A DNA stretch of 64,000 nt from Rhodococcus sp. IEGM 1381 (GTDB taxonomy: Bacteria > Actinomycetota > Actinomycetes > Mycobacteriales > Mycobacteriaceae), in assembly GCF_030056795.1 (NCBI RefSeq), contig NZ_JASHKQ010000002.1, positions 186,001 to 250,000 on the forward strand, written 5' to 3'. Below are positions 19,381 to 31,341 of this stretch, one piece after another (position 1 is the stretch's first letter; every line of letters starts with the position of its first letter). The notes beneath the pieces are model-generated. The model made no database searches and was not told the DNA's origin. It saw nothing but the letters and a program-made list of their open reading frames with translations. The position numbers and the translations under genes are program-made.

Positions 19381-20774
19381 TGCTGTCCCGGCTGCGAGTC
19401 GACGGCCTGCGTACCCGACTCGTCCTCGTGTTCATCACCATCGTCGTGATCATCGCCGGTGCAACAGCCGGTGTGGTGTCGTTAATGGCGCGATCGTGGA
19501 TCTACTCCAACGCGCAGGACGTGGCGACGGCGCAGTTCCGCGACGAGCTCCGGGATGCCGACGGGGCCCAGGTGACCCGAACGACGGCATCCGAACTGGG
19601 ACAATTCTTTCCGTCGGACACGACGTTGCTCGTCGGCGACGACGAAGTACGACGGGGTTCGGTCGACCCGGCCACGCTCTCCCCCGACTTTCTGGCCGGG
19701 GTGGACGGTCGCGGAATCATCCGTTTCGTCCGACTCGACTCCGAACGGATCATGCTGGCCATGTCCGTCCGTGTCTTCGAGGCGACCGACCCGGACGGCG
19801 ACGAAACTTCGGTCACGGTCCTCGCCATTCGACCGCTCGAGGGCGTGCAGGACAAGTTCGACGATCTTCTGCGCGCCGTAGGCCTCACCATGGCGGGCGG
19901 AGTACTGGTCAGTGGGCTGCTCGGATTGTGGATCGCCTCGACCCTGGTGCGTCCACTCCGACGCCTCGATCGGGCCGCTGCCCGCGCCGCCGACGGTGAT
20001 CTGAGTGTTCGACTCTCCGAAGAGGGCGTGACCGAACTCGCCGAGCTGACGACGACCTTCAACACCATGATCGCCAGAAACGAGACGGTCATTCGCGGGT
20101 TGGAGGAGTCGGAAGAGCAGGCGCGCAGGTTCGTCGCCGACGTCTCCCATGAGCTGAGAACTCCACTGGCAGCACTCGTTCCGGTGGGCGAGATTCTTCG
20201 AGAGGAGATCCCCCAACTCTCGCCCGATGCGGGAGCAGCTGCCCGGATCGTCAGCGGTGAGATCGGGAAGCTCACTCGGCTCGTCGAGGATCTCATCGAG
20301 ATGTCTCGTCACGACGCGCAACAGGCGCGCCTCGTTCTCGACGATGTCGACCTCGTCGGGCTCGTCCGACGCTCACTGACCCGCCGCGGATGGGCAGAGA
20401 GCGTCGAACTGCGTGGGCCGGACAGTATCGACGCCACCGTGGATCCGCGACGCATCGACGTGGTGGTCGCAAATCTCGTGGGTAATGCACTGCGTCACGG
20501 CGAGCCCCCCGTACGCGTGGAGATGAACGCTCGTCCCGAGTGGGTGGACGTGACAGTGGTGGACCACGGGCCCGGGATATCACCGGACGACAGCCACGCG
20601 ATCTTCCGACGGTTCTACAAGGTGGACACCGCTCGTGGACGCAGCGAGGGCAGCGGTCTCGGACTGTCCCTCGCCGTCGAGAACGTGCGCCTGCACGGCG
20701 GCACCATCACCGTCGACCGGGTGGATTCGAGCACGGTCTTCAGCGTCCGGCTGCCCCGTCTTCGACCCCGGTAG
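19380..20774 (+). CDS. Membrane sensor histidine kinase
   Basis: A 464-residue sensor kinase. A first transmembrane segment (about residues 13-36) is followed by an extracytoplasmic domain, a second segment (about 160-182), a HAMP linker (STLVRPLRRLDRAAARAADGD), the phospho-acceptor H box FVADVSHELRTPLAAL, and HATPase motifs N (VVANLVGNALRHG), G1 (VDHGPGIS) and G2 (GSGLGLSLA). It is the partner of the preceding response regulator. The sensed signal is unknown; co-location with VanY and PAP2 suggests cell-wall or lipid-carrier stress. Confidence 0.93.
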   Translation: MLSRLRVDGLRTRLVLVFITIVVIIAGATAGVVSLMARSWIYSNAQDVATAQFRDELRDADGAQVTRTTASELGQFFPSDTTLLVGDDEVRRGSVDPATLSPDFLAGVDGRGIIRFVRLDSERIMLAMSVRVFEATDPDGDETSVTVLAIRPLEGVQDKFDDLLRAVGLTMAGGVLVSGLLGLWIASTLVRPLRRLDRAAARAADGDLSVRLSEEGVTELAELTTTFNTMIARNETVIRGLEESEEQARRFVADVSHELRTPLAALVPVGEILREEIPQLSPDAGAAARIVSGEIGKLTRLVEDLIEMSRHDAQQARLVLDDVDLVGLVRRSLTRRGWAESVELRGPDSIDATVDPRRIDVVVANLVGNALRHGEPPVRVEMNARPEWVDVTVVDHGPGISPDDSHAIFRRFYKVDTARGRSEGSGLGLSLAVENVRLHGGTITVDRVDSSTVFSVRLPRLRPR

Positions 20775-20836
20775 CGGTCCCGGCAGCAGGCTCGCGCATC
20801 CGTGCCCGAGCACGGCGGCCCCACGGCGGACCAGAA

Positions 20837-21652
20837 ATGTCGGTTAGAGTCCCGAACGTGACTTATTCGGACGCAGACATTTCCAGCAAGGTCAGCATCG
20901 AGGACGGTGTACTGCGCATCGTCGTCGCCACCGAGGCAGGCGGTGCCTCGCTCGATCTCCAGGGCATCGACGACGGCACCTCGACCCTCCGCTCCGTCAA
21001 CGCCGGTGCAACTGCGATCGGAAGCGTCCTGCTCATCGGTCGGGGGCCCAATTTCTGCGCCGGCGGCAATGTGCGCGCTTTCGCCGGTGCTGCCGATCGC
21101 GGTGCCTTCGTCGGTTCCGTCGCAGACACGTTCCATACGTTCGTTCGTGAACTTGCCGCCGTCACCGTCCCGATCGTCGCCGGTGTACACGGATGGGCGG
21201 CAGGTGCGGGCATGAGCCTGGTGTGTCTCACGGATATCGCCATCGGCGGACCGTCCACCAAGCTTCGACCCGCGTATCCCTCGATCGGCTTCACTCCGGA
21301 CGGGGGAATGTCGTGGACGCTGCCCCGCATCGTCGGTTCGGGCCGCGCGATGGACATTCTTCTCAACGACTCGATCATCAACGGGGAGGAAGCAGTTCGT
21401 CTCGGGATTCTCAGCCGACTGGTGGGCGACGACATCGTCGACAACGAGGCCGAACGCCTCGCTCGAACCCTTGCCGTCGGGCCGACGTCGGCGTACCGGG
21501 GCATCAAATCACTGTTACAGGCCTCCGAATCAGCAAGTCTGGCACAGCAGTTGGATGCCGAGGCCGCGTCGATTTCGACGGCCGCATCGTCACCGGCCGG
21601 ACGAGAGGGCGTCGACGCGTTCGTGGAGAAGCGTCGTCCCGATTTCTCCTGA
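20837..21652 (+). CDS. Enoyl-CoA hydratase/isomerase family protein
   Basis: A crotonase-fold protein of 271 residues. The oxyanion-hole loops are visible in GRGPNFCAGGNVRAFA and HGWAAGAGMSLVCLTDIAIGG. The usual second glutamate of hydratases is not obvious, since the corresponding stretch reads FTPDGGMSWTLPRIVG, which fits an isomerase- or PaaG-like reaction as well as hydration. The start could be ATG 20837 or GTG 20858. It stands 62 bases after the kinase on the same strand and is convergent with ung across 21 bases that hold a duplicated ggcaacgtcc. Confidence 0.85.
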   Translation: MSVRVPNVTYSDADISSKVSIEDGVLRIVVATEAGGASLDLQGIDDGTSTLRSVNAGATAIGSVLLIGRGPNFCAGGNVRAFAGAADRGAFVGSVADTFHTFVRELAAVTVPIVAGVHGWAAGAGMSLVCLTDIAIGGPSTKLRPAYPSIGFTPDGGMSWTLPRIVGSGRAMDILLNDSIINGEEAVRLGILSRLVGDDIVDNEAERLARTLAVGPTSAYRGIKSLLQASESASLAQQLDAEAASISTAASSPAGREGVDAFVEKRRPDFS

Positions 21653-21673
21653 TCCGATTACGGCAACGTCCGA

Positions 21674-22366
21674 TCAGGGCAACGTCCAGTCGATCGGTTC
21701 GTCTCCCCCCTCGACCAACAACTCGTTGACCCGGCTGAAAGGCTTGGACCCGAAGAACCCGCGTGACGCGGACAGCGGTGACGGGTGCGCAGATTCGATG
21801 TACGGCACAGATCCGAGCATCGGCTTCAGAGTTGCCGCGTCGCGTCCCCACAGAATCGCGACCAGACCCGGCGCGGCGGGATTCTCGGCTCGGGCGACGA
21901 GAGCCCGAATCGCCTGCTCCGTCACCGCTTCCCACCCCTTCTTTCGGTGCGATGCGGCCTGGGAAGGTTCGACGGTGAGCACCCTGTTCAGCAACATCAC
22001 ACCGCGGTCCGACCATGGTGTGAGATCACCGTTGCTCGGCGTGGGTAACCCCAGGTCGTCGGAGTACTCCTTGAAGATGTTGCTCAAGCTGCGCGGCACG
22101 GGTCTCACGTCCGGTGCAACGGAAAAGCTCAGTCCCACTGCGTGTCCCGGTGTCGGATACGGATCCTGACCGACGATGAGGACCCGGACTCGGTCGAAGG
22201 GATAGCGGAAAGCGCGTAGAACGTTCTCGCCCGCAGGCAAGTAGTGCCGACCGGCGGCAAGCTCTTCCCGTAGAAAGTCGCCCATCGCAGCAACATTCGA
22301 CTCGACGGGAGCAAGGGCGTCCGCCCACCCCGATTCGACGCTCTCGGCGAGCGGCCGGGGCGTCAT
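21674..22366 (-). CDS. ung: Uracil-DNA glycosylase
   Basis: Family 1 uracil-DNA glycosylase, 230 residues, removing uracil from DNA after cytosine deamination. The catalytic water-activating motif is [17 protein letters not shown] and the DNA-intercalating loop is [13 protein letters not shown]. Length and both motifs are typical. Its ATG overlaps the stop codon of the carbonic-anhydrase-like gene, so the two are co-transcribed, with thiL further upstream. Confidence 0.97.
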   Translation of the reverse strand: MTPRPLAESVESGWADALAPVESNVAAMGDFLREELAAGRHYLPAGENVLRAFRYPFDRVRVLIVGQDPYPTPGHAVGLSFSVAPDVRPVPRSLSNIFKEYSDDLGLPTPSNGDLTPWSDRGVMLLNRVLTVEPSQAASHRKKGWEAVTEQAIRALVARAENPAAPGLVAILWGRDAATLKPMLGSVPYIESAHPSPLSASRGFFGSKPFSRVNELLVEGGDEPIDWTLP

Positions 22367-22887
22367 CGGTCGATCCGGCGCAGCGCGTCACGGTAGTACG
22401 CGGCATTGGCCGAGTACATCTGTACGTTGATGTCCACATGCCCCTCGGGGACTTGGTACCCCTCCCGGATCTTCGCTGGAACACCGAGCGCCATGGAACG
22501 TTCGGGAACGACGAACTTGAACGGCACCACTGCTCCCGCCCCTACGATCGAACCCGCCCCGATCTTCGAGCCGTTCAGCACCACCGAGCCCGAGGCGATG
22601 AGGCAGTTGTCTCCGATGACCGCACCTTCGACGTGCGCATTGTGCCCGAGTACGCATCCGGAGCCGATCACCGTCGCGTCGATCGGTGTGCAGTGCACCA
22701 CCGTCCCGTCCTGGACGTTGGTCCCCGCGCCGATGGTGATCGTGCCGTAGTCCGCCCGCAGAACTGCGGTGGGCCACACGGACGATCCGGCCGCCAGAGT
22801 CACCGCGCCGATGACGACCGCGTCGGGATGGACGTAGGCGTCGGGATGAATGTCGGGTTCACGATCTCCGAGTGCGTAGATAGCCAT
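22363..22887 (-). CDS. Gamma-carbonic anhydrase-like hexapeptide protein
   Basis: A 174-residue left-handed beta-helix protein made of hexapeptide repeats (for example [18 protein letters not shown] and [20 protein letters not shown]). The metal-binding histidines appear in VVHC and GHNAHVEG, as in the gamma-carbonic anhydrase (CaiE/PaaY/YrdA) group. The true substrate of most members is not known. It sits between thiL and ung with a 4-base overlap to ung. Confidence 0.85.
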   Translation of the reverse strand: MAIYALGDREPDIHPDAYVHPDAVVIGAVTLAAGSSVWPTAVLRADYGTITIGAGTNVQDGTVVHCTPIDATVIGSGCVLGHNAHVEGAVIGDNCLIASGSVVLNGSKIGAGSIVGAGAVVPFKFVVPERSMALGVPAKIREGYQVPEGHVDINVQMYSANAAYYRDALRRIDR

Positions 22888-22926
22888 CTCAGGAACTTAG
22901 CCGACTCGATCGGACGTCGGCCGCGT

Positions 22927-23934
22927 TCACTCGCTCTCGAAGCTCGTCCACCCCGATCTACCCGAATGGACGCGGCCGTCGACAGTCACCCGACTCGCCC
23001 GATCGTCACCGAGGTGCTCGACACGGCCGATCACCGTCCACTCCGCCGGAACGGCACTGTGATCGCCGAACGTGCCGACGAGAGCATGATCCTCACCGCC
23101 GGTGAGTACCCAATCCAGCGGATCGACTCCCACTGCCGTTGCTGCCGAACGCAATTCGGCGGGAATGTCCAGCAGCTCGGGATCGATGTCCATTCGGACG
23201 TTCGAAGCATCGGCTATGTGGCCCAGGTCGGACAACAATCCATCGGAGACGTCGGTGAGTGACGTCGCGCCGGCCTCGGCGGCCCCGACCCCGGCGCGGT
23301 ACGGCGGGACGGGAACTCGATGTGCGTCGAGCACAGCGTCGTGGCCCGTTCTGTCCATGTCCGCCAGCAGTAGAGCGAGTCCGGCGGCCGACCAGCCGAG
23401 CCGCCCCGCGTAGGCGATCAGGTCACCGACACGCGCACCCGATCGCAGCACCGGTGCCCTGCCCTGGAGATCACCGAGGGCGGTGACCGAGATCACCAGC
23501 TCCGGTGACTGAACCACATCACCACCGACGATGGCCGATCCCGCGGCCACCGCCTCGAGCCACATACCCTCGTTGAGGCCGTCGGTCACACGCACCGGCG
23601 TATCGGCCGGACATCCGAGAGAAACGAGAAAACCCGAACACCGAGCGCCCATCGCGGCGATGTCCGCGCCGTTCTGCGCGATAGCCTTGCGGCCGATCTG
23701 CACCGGACTGGACCAGTCCAGCCGAAAATGCCTGCCGTGCACCAACATATCCGTCGATGCCGCGATTCTTCCGTCGGGCGCGGCGACGACGGCGGCGTCG
23801 TCACCGGGCCCGACGATGGTCGACGGAGGTTGCACACGGTCTGCGACGGCGCGGGAGATGACCTCGAATTCGCCGACCTGCGCGACGGTAGGTTCGGTGT
23901 CTGTGGCCGACTCGGTGCCGGGGTCGTCGATGAT
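22927..23934 (-). CDS. thiL: Thiamine-monophosphate kinase, apparent ATC start
   Basis: Converts thiamine monophosphate to thiamine diphosphate. The ATP/Mg-binding motif GPGDDAAVVAAPDGR, STDMLVHGRHF and the Gly-rich GGDVVQSPELVISVTALG block are intact. The conserved N-terminal stretch VGEFEVISRAVADR lies upstream of the first usable GTG (23833-23835), which would remove it. Between that GTG and the in-frame stop at 24040-24042 there is no ATG, GTG, TTG or CTG. A perfect AGGAGG lies at 23943-23938, followed at 3 and 6 bases by two ATC codons (23934-23932 and 23931-23929). I therefore infer ATC initiation, about 335 residues. A base-call error is the alternative. Confidence 0.85.
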   Translation of the reverse strand: MIDDPGTESATDTEPTVAQVGEFEVISRAVADRVQPPSTIVGPGDDAAVVAAPDGRIAASTDMLVHGRHFRLDWSSPVQIGRKAIAQNGADIAAMGARCSGFLVSLGCPADTPVRVTDGLNEGMWLEAVAAGSAIVGGDVVQSPELVISVTALGDLQGRAPVLRSGARVGDLIAYAGRLGWSAAGLALLLADMDRTGHDAVLDAHRVPVPPYRAGVGAAEAGATSLTDVSDGLLSDLGHIADASNVRMDIDPELLDIPAELRSAATAVGVDPLDWVLTGGEDHALVGTFGDHSAVPAEWTVIGRVEHLGDDRASRVTVDGRVHSGRSGWTSFESE

Positions 23935-24107
23935 GTTCCTCCTCGAGAACGCGATGCGTGCGCGACGGACTCGCGCGGAGCGCGTGGCCCGCCTGCGGTA
24001 CCTTTTAGCGGCGGCCGGGACAGCACCGACGCTGCAGGGTTACGTGCACAGAGAACGTAGCCGACCCAATTTACAGTCGAGAAGTCCGGCAGGGAAAGGG
24101 ACCACCG

Positions 24108-24356
24108 ATGGTGCAAGCATTCGTTCTCGTTCAGACCGAGGTGGGCCGCGCGACGGCAGTCGCGCAGCAGATCGAGGCCGTCGACGGAGTGGTCTCCGCG
24201 GAGGCCGTCGTCGGGCCCTACGACGTCATCGCGCGCGCCGACGGTGCATCCGACGCCGAGGTTGCCGAGATCGTCTCCCGCATCCAGAAGGTGGACGCCA
24301 TCACTCGCACTCTCACCTGTCCGGTCGCTCCACAGCCGACCGCGTCGGTCGGATAG
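24108..24356 (+). CDS. Stand-alone AsnC/Lrp ligand-binding domain protein
   Basis: An 82-residue protein consisting only of the RAM (AsnC/Lrp ligand-binding) fold: MVQAFVLVQTEVGRATAVAQ, DGVVSAEAVVGPYDVIARADG and a final ITRTLTCPV strand. It lacks a DNA-binding domain, so it may bind an amino acid and modulate a partner. A good ribosome-binding site (agggaaaggga) precedes the ATG. The DUF3515 gene begins 3 bases after its stop codon. Confidence 0.85.
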   Translation: MVQAFVLVQTEVGRATAVAQQIEAVDGVVSAEAVVGPYDVIARADGASDAEVAEIVSRIQKVDAITRTLTCPVAPQPTASVG

Positions 24357-24359
24357 CTC

Positions 24360-24968
24360 GTGAGCTCGACCGACCCCGGCAACGACGCCCACGACGACAC
24401 CGACGGCAGGACCGACACCGACGGCATCCGCGAACAACGACACCCCGCCGTGATCGCCACTGCGATCGCGTTGCCGGTTGCGTTGGTGGTCGGGGTTCTG
24501 GTTGCCGCCATTGCGGTGAACCGCTCTCCGGTCCACGATCCGGTCGCGTTGGGCCCGGTCGACTCCCCCGACGCCACGAGTGCGCAATGCGCGTCGTTGC
24601 TCGACGCTCTGCCCGAGAATCTGGGCGACTACACCGCAGCCGAGCTGGCCGACCCTGCACCGGCTGGGGTTCGCGCGTGGGTCTCGTCCGAGGAGAACGC
24701 AGAGCCTGTCGTGTTGCGCTGCGGGCTGACCCGTCCCGTCGGCTTCGATGTGGCTGCGCCGCTGCAGGTCATCAACGGCGTCCAGTGGTTCGAGGTGTCC
24801 GGGGAGGACGACGGAATCGACGCCAGCACATGGTTCGTCGTCGATCGAGGTGTCTACATCGCCCTGACGATTCCGGGCGATTCCGGGCCGACGCCGCTGC
24901 AGGATACGTCATCGGCGGTGTCGAACGCACTACCTCAGCAGCCACTCGATCCGGCTCCGTTGCAGTAG
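24360..24968 (+). CDS. DUF3515 family membrane-anchored protein
   Basis: A 202-residue protein with an Asp-rich N-terminus, one transmembrane segment at about residues 30-53 (VIATAIALPVALVVGVLVAAI) and an extracytoplasmic domain with two cysteines (SAQCASLL and VLRCGLTRP) and a conserved VQWFEVSGEDDG block, typical of the actinobacterial DUF3515 family. Function is unknown. The start is GTG 24360. It is transcribed with the AsnC-domain gene and convergent with ddl across 9 bases. Confidence 0.8.
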   Translation: MSSTDPGNDAHDDTDGRTDTDGIREQRHPAVIATAIALPVALVVGVLVAAIAVNRSPVHDPVALGPVDSPDATSAQCASLLDALPENLGDYTAAELADPAPAGVRAWVSSEENAEPVVLRCGLTRPVGFDVAAPLQVINGVQWFEVSGEDDGIDASTWFVVDRGVYIALTIPGDSGPTPLQDTSSAVSNALPQQPLDPAPLQ

Positions 24969-24977
24969 CCGACGGAG

Positions 24978-26084
24978 CTAGCGCAATCCCGTCCCGCGGG
25001 CGAGCGCGGTGTCGATCAAGGTGGTGATCAGCGTCGGGTAGTCGACACCGGATTCCGCCCACATCTTGGGGTACATCGAGATGGAGGTGAATCCGGGCAT
25101 CGTGTTGATCTCGTTGATGACCGGGCCGTCTTCGGTGACGAAGAAGTCCACTCGCGCCAGCCCCTGACAGTCCAACGCCCGGAACGCGGCAACGGCGAGT
25201 TCGCGAATGCGGTCGCTGGTCGCATCGTCGAGTGCAGCCGGGATATCGAATTCGCTGACGTCGTCGAGGTATTTGGTGTCGAAGTCGTAGAAAGCGTGAT
25301 CGTCGACCTCTGCGTCCGGAATGCGGATTTCGGCAACGGCGCTCGCGCGCACCGTGCCGTCCGGAAATTCGAGGACACCGCACTCGACCTCGCGGCCGTG
25401 GATCATTCCCTCGACGATCACCTTGGGGTCGTGGTCACGCGCGACGGCGATCGCGGCGTCCAATTGATCCCACTCGGTGATGCGGGAGATACCGATCGAC
25501 GATCCGCCTCTGGCCGGTTTGACGAACGCGGGCAACCCGATCCGGTCTCGCTCGACAGTGGTGAGGTCGTCGACGCCGCGGCGAAGTACCACCTGGCGAC
25601 CGATCGGAAGCCCTTCGGCACCGAGCAGCTTCTTGGTGAATTCCTTGTCCATGCCGGCCGCGCTGGCCAACACCCCTGGCCCGACGTACGGGACGCCCGC
25701 CAACTCGAGCAGGCCCTGCAGTGTTCCGTCCTCGCCGTACGGACCGTGCAGTACAGGGAACACCACGTCGACAGATGTGAAGACCGTTGCGCCCTCTCCC
25801 TCGCCGAGAGCGATCAGCGCACCGGCGTGGCCCGGGTCGGTACTGAGGGTGAGTGCCGCACCGGCCTTGTTCACGGTCGGCAGCACCCGGTCGTGAATCG
25901 TCAGTGCACTGGCATCGGAGGAGCCGAGAACCCAGGCACCGTCCGGGGTGATGCCCACCGGAACCACCTCGTACTTGGCCGGATCGAGATTCTGCAGCAC
26001 GCTACCTGCCGATACACAGGACACGGCGTGCTCACTGCTGCGGCCACCGAAGACGACGGCAACTTTGATGCGGGGAGTACTCAC
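24978..26084 (-). CDS. ddl: D-alanine--D-alanine ligase
   Basis: ATP-grasp ligase making the D-Ala-D-Ala dipeptide for peptidoglycan. It is 368 residues, starting at GTG 26082-26084 ([22 protein letters not shown]). The family motifs are [23 protein letters not shown], the ATP-binding [15 protein letters not shown], and the metal-binding [27 protein letters not shown] split over the C-terminal domain. The open frame extends upstream but is not homologous. It follows gpsA by 73 bases, as in mycobacteria. Confidence 0.96.
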   Translation of the reverse strand: MSTPRIKVAVVFGGRSSEHAVSCVSAGSVLQNLDPAKYEVVPVGITPDGAWVLGSSDASALTIHDRVLPTVNKAGAALTLSTDPGHAGALIALGEGEGATVFTSVDVVFPVLHGPYGEDGTLQGLLELAGVPYVGPGVLASAAGMDKEFTKKLLGAEGLPIGRQVVLRRGVDDLTTVERDRIGLPAFVKPARGGSSIGISRITEWDQLDAAIAVARDHDPKVIVEGMIHGREVECGVLEFPDGTVRASAVAEIRIPDAEVDDHAFYDFDTKYLDDVSEFDIPAALDDATSDRIRELAVAAFRALDCQGLARVDFFVTEDGPVINEINTMPGFTSISMYPKMWAESGVDYPTLITTLIDTALARGTGLR

Positions 26085-26157
26085 GATGAGAAACCGTACC
26101 GTCGCTACGTGCTCGACGCGGATTCGCCCTGTCGGTCGCGAGGCCGCGAACACGGCT

Positions 26158-27156
26158 TCACTCGGGCTTGATACGTCGTCCCAACAGGTGACCGACCGCG
26201 TCCGGAACGGACATGCCCCCGTGACACACCCGGTGCACCGCATCGGTCAGCGGCATCTCCACGTCGTAGCTCTCGGCGAGCGCACGCACCGATGTGCAGG
26301 ACTTCACACCTTCGGCAACCTGACCGTGCGCAGCTTCCTGCGCGCTTTCGAGGGAACCACCCGAACCGAGGCGCTCACCGAATGTGCGGTTGCGCGAGAG
26401 GGGCGAGGAACACGTGGCGACGAGGTCGCCGACGCCGGCCAGACCGGACAGTGTCGACGGCGTGGCACCGAGTGCTACGCCGAGTCGGATGATCTCGGCC
26501 AAACCTCTGGTCATGATCGATGCGAGAGTGTTCTCTCCGTACCCGACGCCACTGGCCATCCCGCACGCGAGAGCGATGACGTTCTTGCACGCTCCACCGA
26601 TCTCGGCACCGATGACATCGGAGTTCGTGTACGGCCGAAAGTAACCGGTGGCGCAGGACTTCTGGATCTCGAGGGCACGCTGGGAGTCCGAGCATGCGAT
26701 GACGGTGGCGGCAGGCTGTCCCTCGGCGATCGGGCGCGCAAGGTTGGGCCCGGACAGACACGCCACCCGACTCGGATCTGCTCCGGTGACCTGAGCGATC
26801 ACCTGGCTCATGCGCATGAGCGTTCCGGTCTCGATTCCTTTGGCCAACGACAGCAGTGTCGCGTGCGGCGGGATCGAGTCGGTCCACTCCCCCAGGTTGG
26901 TGCGCAGACTCTGCGACGGCACGGCCAACACCACGATGTCGGCTCCGTCGAGAGCACGAGCGGGATCGCTTGACGCGCGGATCGACGAGGGCAGCTCGAT
27001 ACCCGGAAGGTAGTCCTTGTTCTCGTGGTCGTCGGTGATGGATGCAGCGAGCTCTTCACGGCGGGCCCACATCGTGACGTCGGTCCCGGCATCGGCCAAT
27101 ACTTTCGCGAATGCCGTTCCCCACGACCCCGAACCCATTACCGCTGCTCTGCTCAT
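26158..27156 (-). CDS. gpsA: Glycerol-3-phosphate dehydrogenase [NAD(P)+]
   Basis: Reduces dihydroxyacetone phosphate to sn-glycerol 3-phosphate for phospholipid synthesis. It is 332 residues with the N-terminal Rossmann motif [15 protein letters not shown], the SLAKGIE and [17 protein letters not shown] blocks, and the catalytic lysine region [23 protein letters not shown]. Full length and intact. It is divergent from fbiD across 121 bases and followed by ddl. Confidence 0.97.
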   Translation of the reverse strand: MSRAAVMGSGSWGTAFAKVLADAGTDVTMWARREELAASITDDHENKDYLPGIELPSSIRASSDPARALDGADIVVLAVPSQSLRTNLGEWTDSIPPHATLLSLAKGIETGTLMRMSQVIAQVTGADPSRVACLSGPNLARPIAEGQPAATVIACSDSQRALEIQKSCATGYFRPYTNSDVIGAEIGGACKNVIALACGMASGVGYGENTLASIMTRGLAEIIRLGVALGATPSTLSGLAGVGDLVATCSSPLSRNRTFGERLGSGGSLESAQEAAHGQVAEGVKSCTSVRALAESYDVEMPLTDAVHRVCHGGMSVPDAVGHLLGRRIKPE

Positions 27157-27277
27157 ACCGCCAACCCCTCACCTGCTTGCCGATGCCCTCGTTCTTCGCG
27201 CGCATCACCCTAACTCGACAACCTGCTCGGGCGGTCGGAGTCGGCACAGATCCGCGACGCTGGCAGGATCGAGCACC

Positions 27278-28048
27278 ATGGGTGCAACACGATCCGACGA
27301 CGGCGACCGAGTGGCCGCGTCGTCCGACCCTGCGCGCCGCATCGTCGCAGTCCTCATCGCAGTGAAGGATCTCGCGGCGGCGAAGTCACGCTTGGCGGCA
27401 GAATTCTCGGGTCCCGAGCGAACACGATTGGTGCTCGCGATGCTCAGCGACACCGTGGCCGCCGCAGGCGCCGTGTCGGTGGTGGATTTGGTGACGGTGG
27501 TCACCCCTGATCCCCTCGTCGCAGAGACCGCCCGAAGGATCGGCGCACGAGTGTTCGACGAGCCGGTCGGCGATCCCGCACAGCCACCGGACGCGCGTCT
27601 CAACCACGCGTTCGCGTCCGCGGCGGCCGTGTTGCGGCGCGAAGAGGTAATCGGCCACCGACGCGGGCATGACGCCGCCGCCCGTGTCGACATCATCGCG
27701 CTGCAAGCCGACCTGCCGGCCATGCGTCCCGCCGAACTCGCTCAGGCATACGCCTCTGCGCGCCGCGGAGGCCGATCACTGGTGGTCGATCATCACGGCA
27801 CCGGTACCGCCGCTTTGATCCTCAAGGACTCCCCCGGCGAGCTCGCACCACTGTTCGGGGTGGACTCCGCGCGCCGCCACGCAGAGTCCGGAGCATCGAA
27901 ACTCGACGGCATCTGGCCGGGTCTGCGGCTCGACGTCGACACAGCAGTCGACGTCCGCAGAGCACACCGACTCGGGGTAGGACCGGCGACGGTGGCCGTC
28001 CTGCGCTCGCTCGGTTGGAACGACGACGCATCGGCGACAACTGCGTGA
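27278..28048 (+). CDS. fbiD: 2-phospho-L-lactate/phosphoenolpyruvate guanylyltransferase
   Basis: Nucleotidyltransferase for the F420 side chain: CofC in archaea, FbiD in actinobacteria, where phosphoenolpyruvate is the likely substrate. The 256-residue protein shows [16 protein letters not shown], a [16 protein letters not shown] block, and the metal-binding [10 protein letters not shown] with the following [10 protein letters not shown]. It starts at ATG 27278. It is next to gpsA and ppk1, the order recalled for mycobacterial fbiD. F420 partners fbiA, fbiB and fbiC are not in the window. Confidence 0.9.
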   Translation: MGATRSDDGDRVAASSDPARRIVAVLIAVKDLAAAKSRLAAEFSGPERTRLVLAMLSDTVAAAGAVSVVDLVTVVTPDPLVAETARRIGARVFDEPVGDPAQPPDARLNHAFASAAAVLRREEVIGHRRGHDAAARVDIIALQADLPAMRPAELAQAYASARRGGRSLVVDHHGTGTAALILKDSPGELAPLFGVDSARRHAESGASKLDGIWPGLRLDVDTAVDVRRAHRLGVGPATVAVLRSLGWNDDASATTA

Positions 28049-28085
28049 GCGAGTTTCGCCCATCGGAGTTTCACCCACGCCGGGT

Positions 28086-30325
<2,240 letters not shown>

Positions 30326-30326
<1 letters not shown>

Positions 30327-31261
30327 TGGGAACCTCCGATGGCTCCCCTCGCGCCAACATCTTTGCGGCCGGCTCCGTTCTGTGGCGACGATCGCCGCGC
30401 AGCGACGGTGCCGTCGAGATCGCGTTGGTGCACAGGCCCAAGTACGACGACTGGTCGTTCCCCAAGGGAAAACTCGATCCCGGTGAGACCGCAGTCGATG
30501 CGGCAGTCCGAGAAGTCAAGGAGGAGACCGGATTCGACTCACGACTGGGACGGTCGCTGTCCTACGTCACGTACCCGATCCCGGGCCACCGCCGGATGAA
30601 GAAGGTCCTCTACTGGGCGGCCGAGGCAACCGGTGGCGAGTTCGTCCCCAACGCAGAGGTGGACGAGGTGCGCTGGATAGCACCCGCGGACATCGGTCGC
30701 GAACTCTCGTATCCCATGGACCACAAGATTCTTCGCCGGTTCGTGGCCACACCCGCCGACACCTCGACCGTCCTGTTGGTCCGTCACGGCAGTGCCGGAT
30801 CGCGCTCGCGGTACAAGGGCAACGACGTCGATCGTCCGCTCGACAAGACCGGACGACGACAGGCCGAGTCACTGGTCTCGCTGCTTCGGGCATTCGGGGC
30901 CGACGCGGTGTACTCGGCCGACCGTACCCGGTGTGTTCAGACGGTTGCTCCGTTCGCAGAATCGTTGGGGGCGGAGATAAGTCCGGAGCACCTGCTGTCC
31001 GAGGAGGGTTACGCCGATGACCCGCGCAAGGGGCGCCACCGCGCTCGCGACATAGCCGAGCTGCCCGGCACGCCCGTTGTCTGCAGCCAGGGCAAGGTGA
31101 TCCCCGACCTGATGCGCTGGTGGGCCGAAAAGGACGGAATCACGTTGCCTGCCAACAGGAATCGAAAAGGCAGCGTGTGGGTGCTCTCGCGTCACGACGG
31201 CAGACTCGTTGCGGCCGACCACATCGCCAGCCCCCTACCCACCCTCGTCACCGGCGGCTAG
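30326..31261 (+). CDS. mutT1: NUDIX hydrolase/histidine phosphatase fusion (MutT1-like)
   Basis: A 311-residue two-domain protein. The N-terminal NUDIX box (GKLDPGETAVDAAVREVKEETGF, split here as residues 48-70, with all consensus Gly, Glu and Arg residues) is joined to a C-terminal SixA-type histidine phosphatase with VLLVRHGSAGSRSRY near residue 150. The M. tuberculosis protein of this architecture hydrolyses 8-oxo-dGTP and diadenosine polyphosphates. It is coupled to ppk1 and ends 10 bases before a strong terminator shared with hupB. Confidence 0.92.
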
Positions 31262-31271
31262 GGGACGCAAA

Positions 31272-31318
31272 ACGAACGACAGTAAGGCCCCCGACTCGGG
31301 GGCCTTACTGTCGTTCGT
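31272..31318. terminator. Bidirectional terminator between mutT1 and hupB
   Basis: A perfect 21-base inverted repeat (31272-31292 paired with 31298-31318) with a 5-base loop lies between the convergent mutT1 and hupB genes. The stem core is taaggccccc. It ends about 23 bases from the hupB stop and can serve both directions. Confidence 0.85.
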
Positions 31319-31341
31319 GCGAGATGCGAAGCCTGCAGGCT

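Noticed and set aside
18497..19999. A single long frame covering the response regulator and part of the kinase gene in the wrong frame
   Set aside because: The part after about 19340 has no homology and runs antiparallel in frame to a complete kinase; the conserved FGYRF ending is in the neighbouring frame, so this is a frameshift artefact, not a fusion.
21662..21688. Duplicated ggcaacgtcc between the hydratase gene and ung as a possible terminator or operator
   Set aside because: It is a direct, not inverted, repeat and partly encodes the end of Ung; chance or local duplication is enough.
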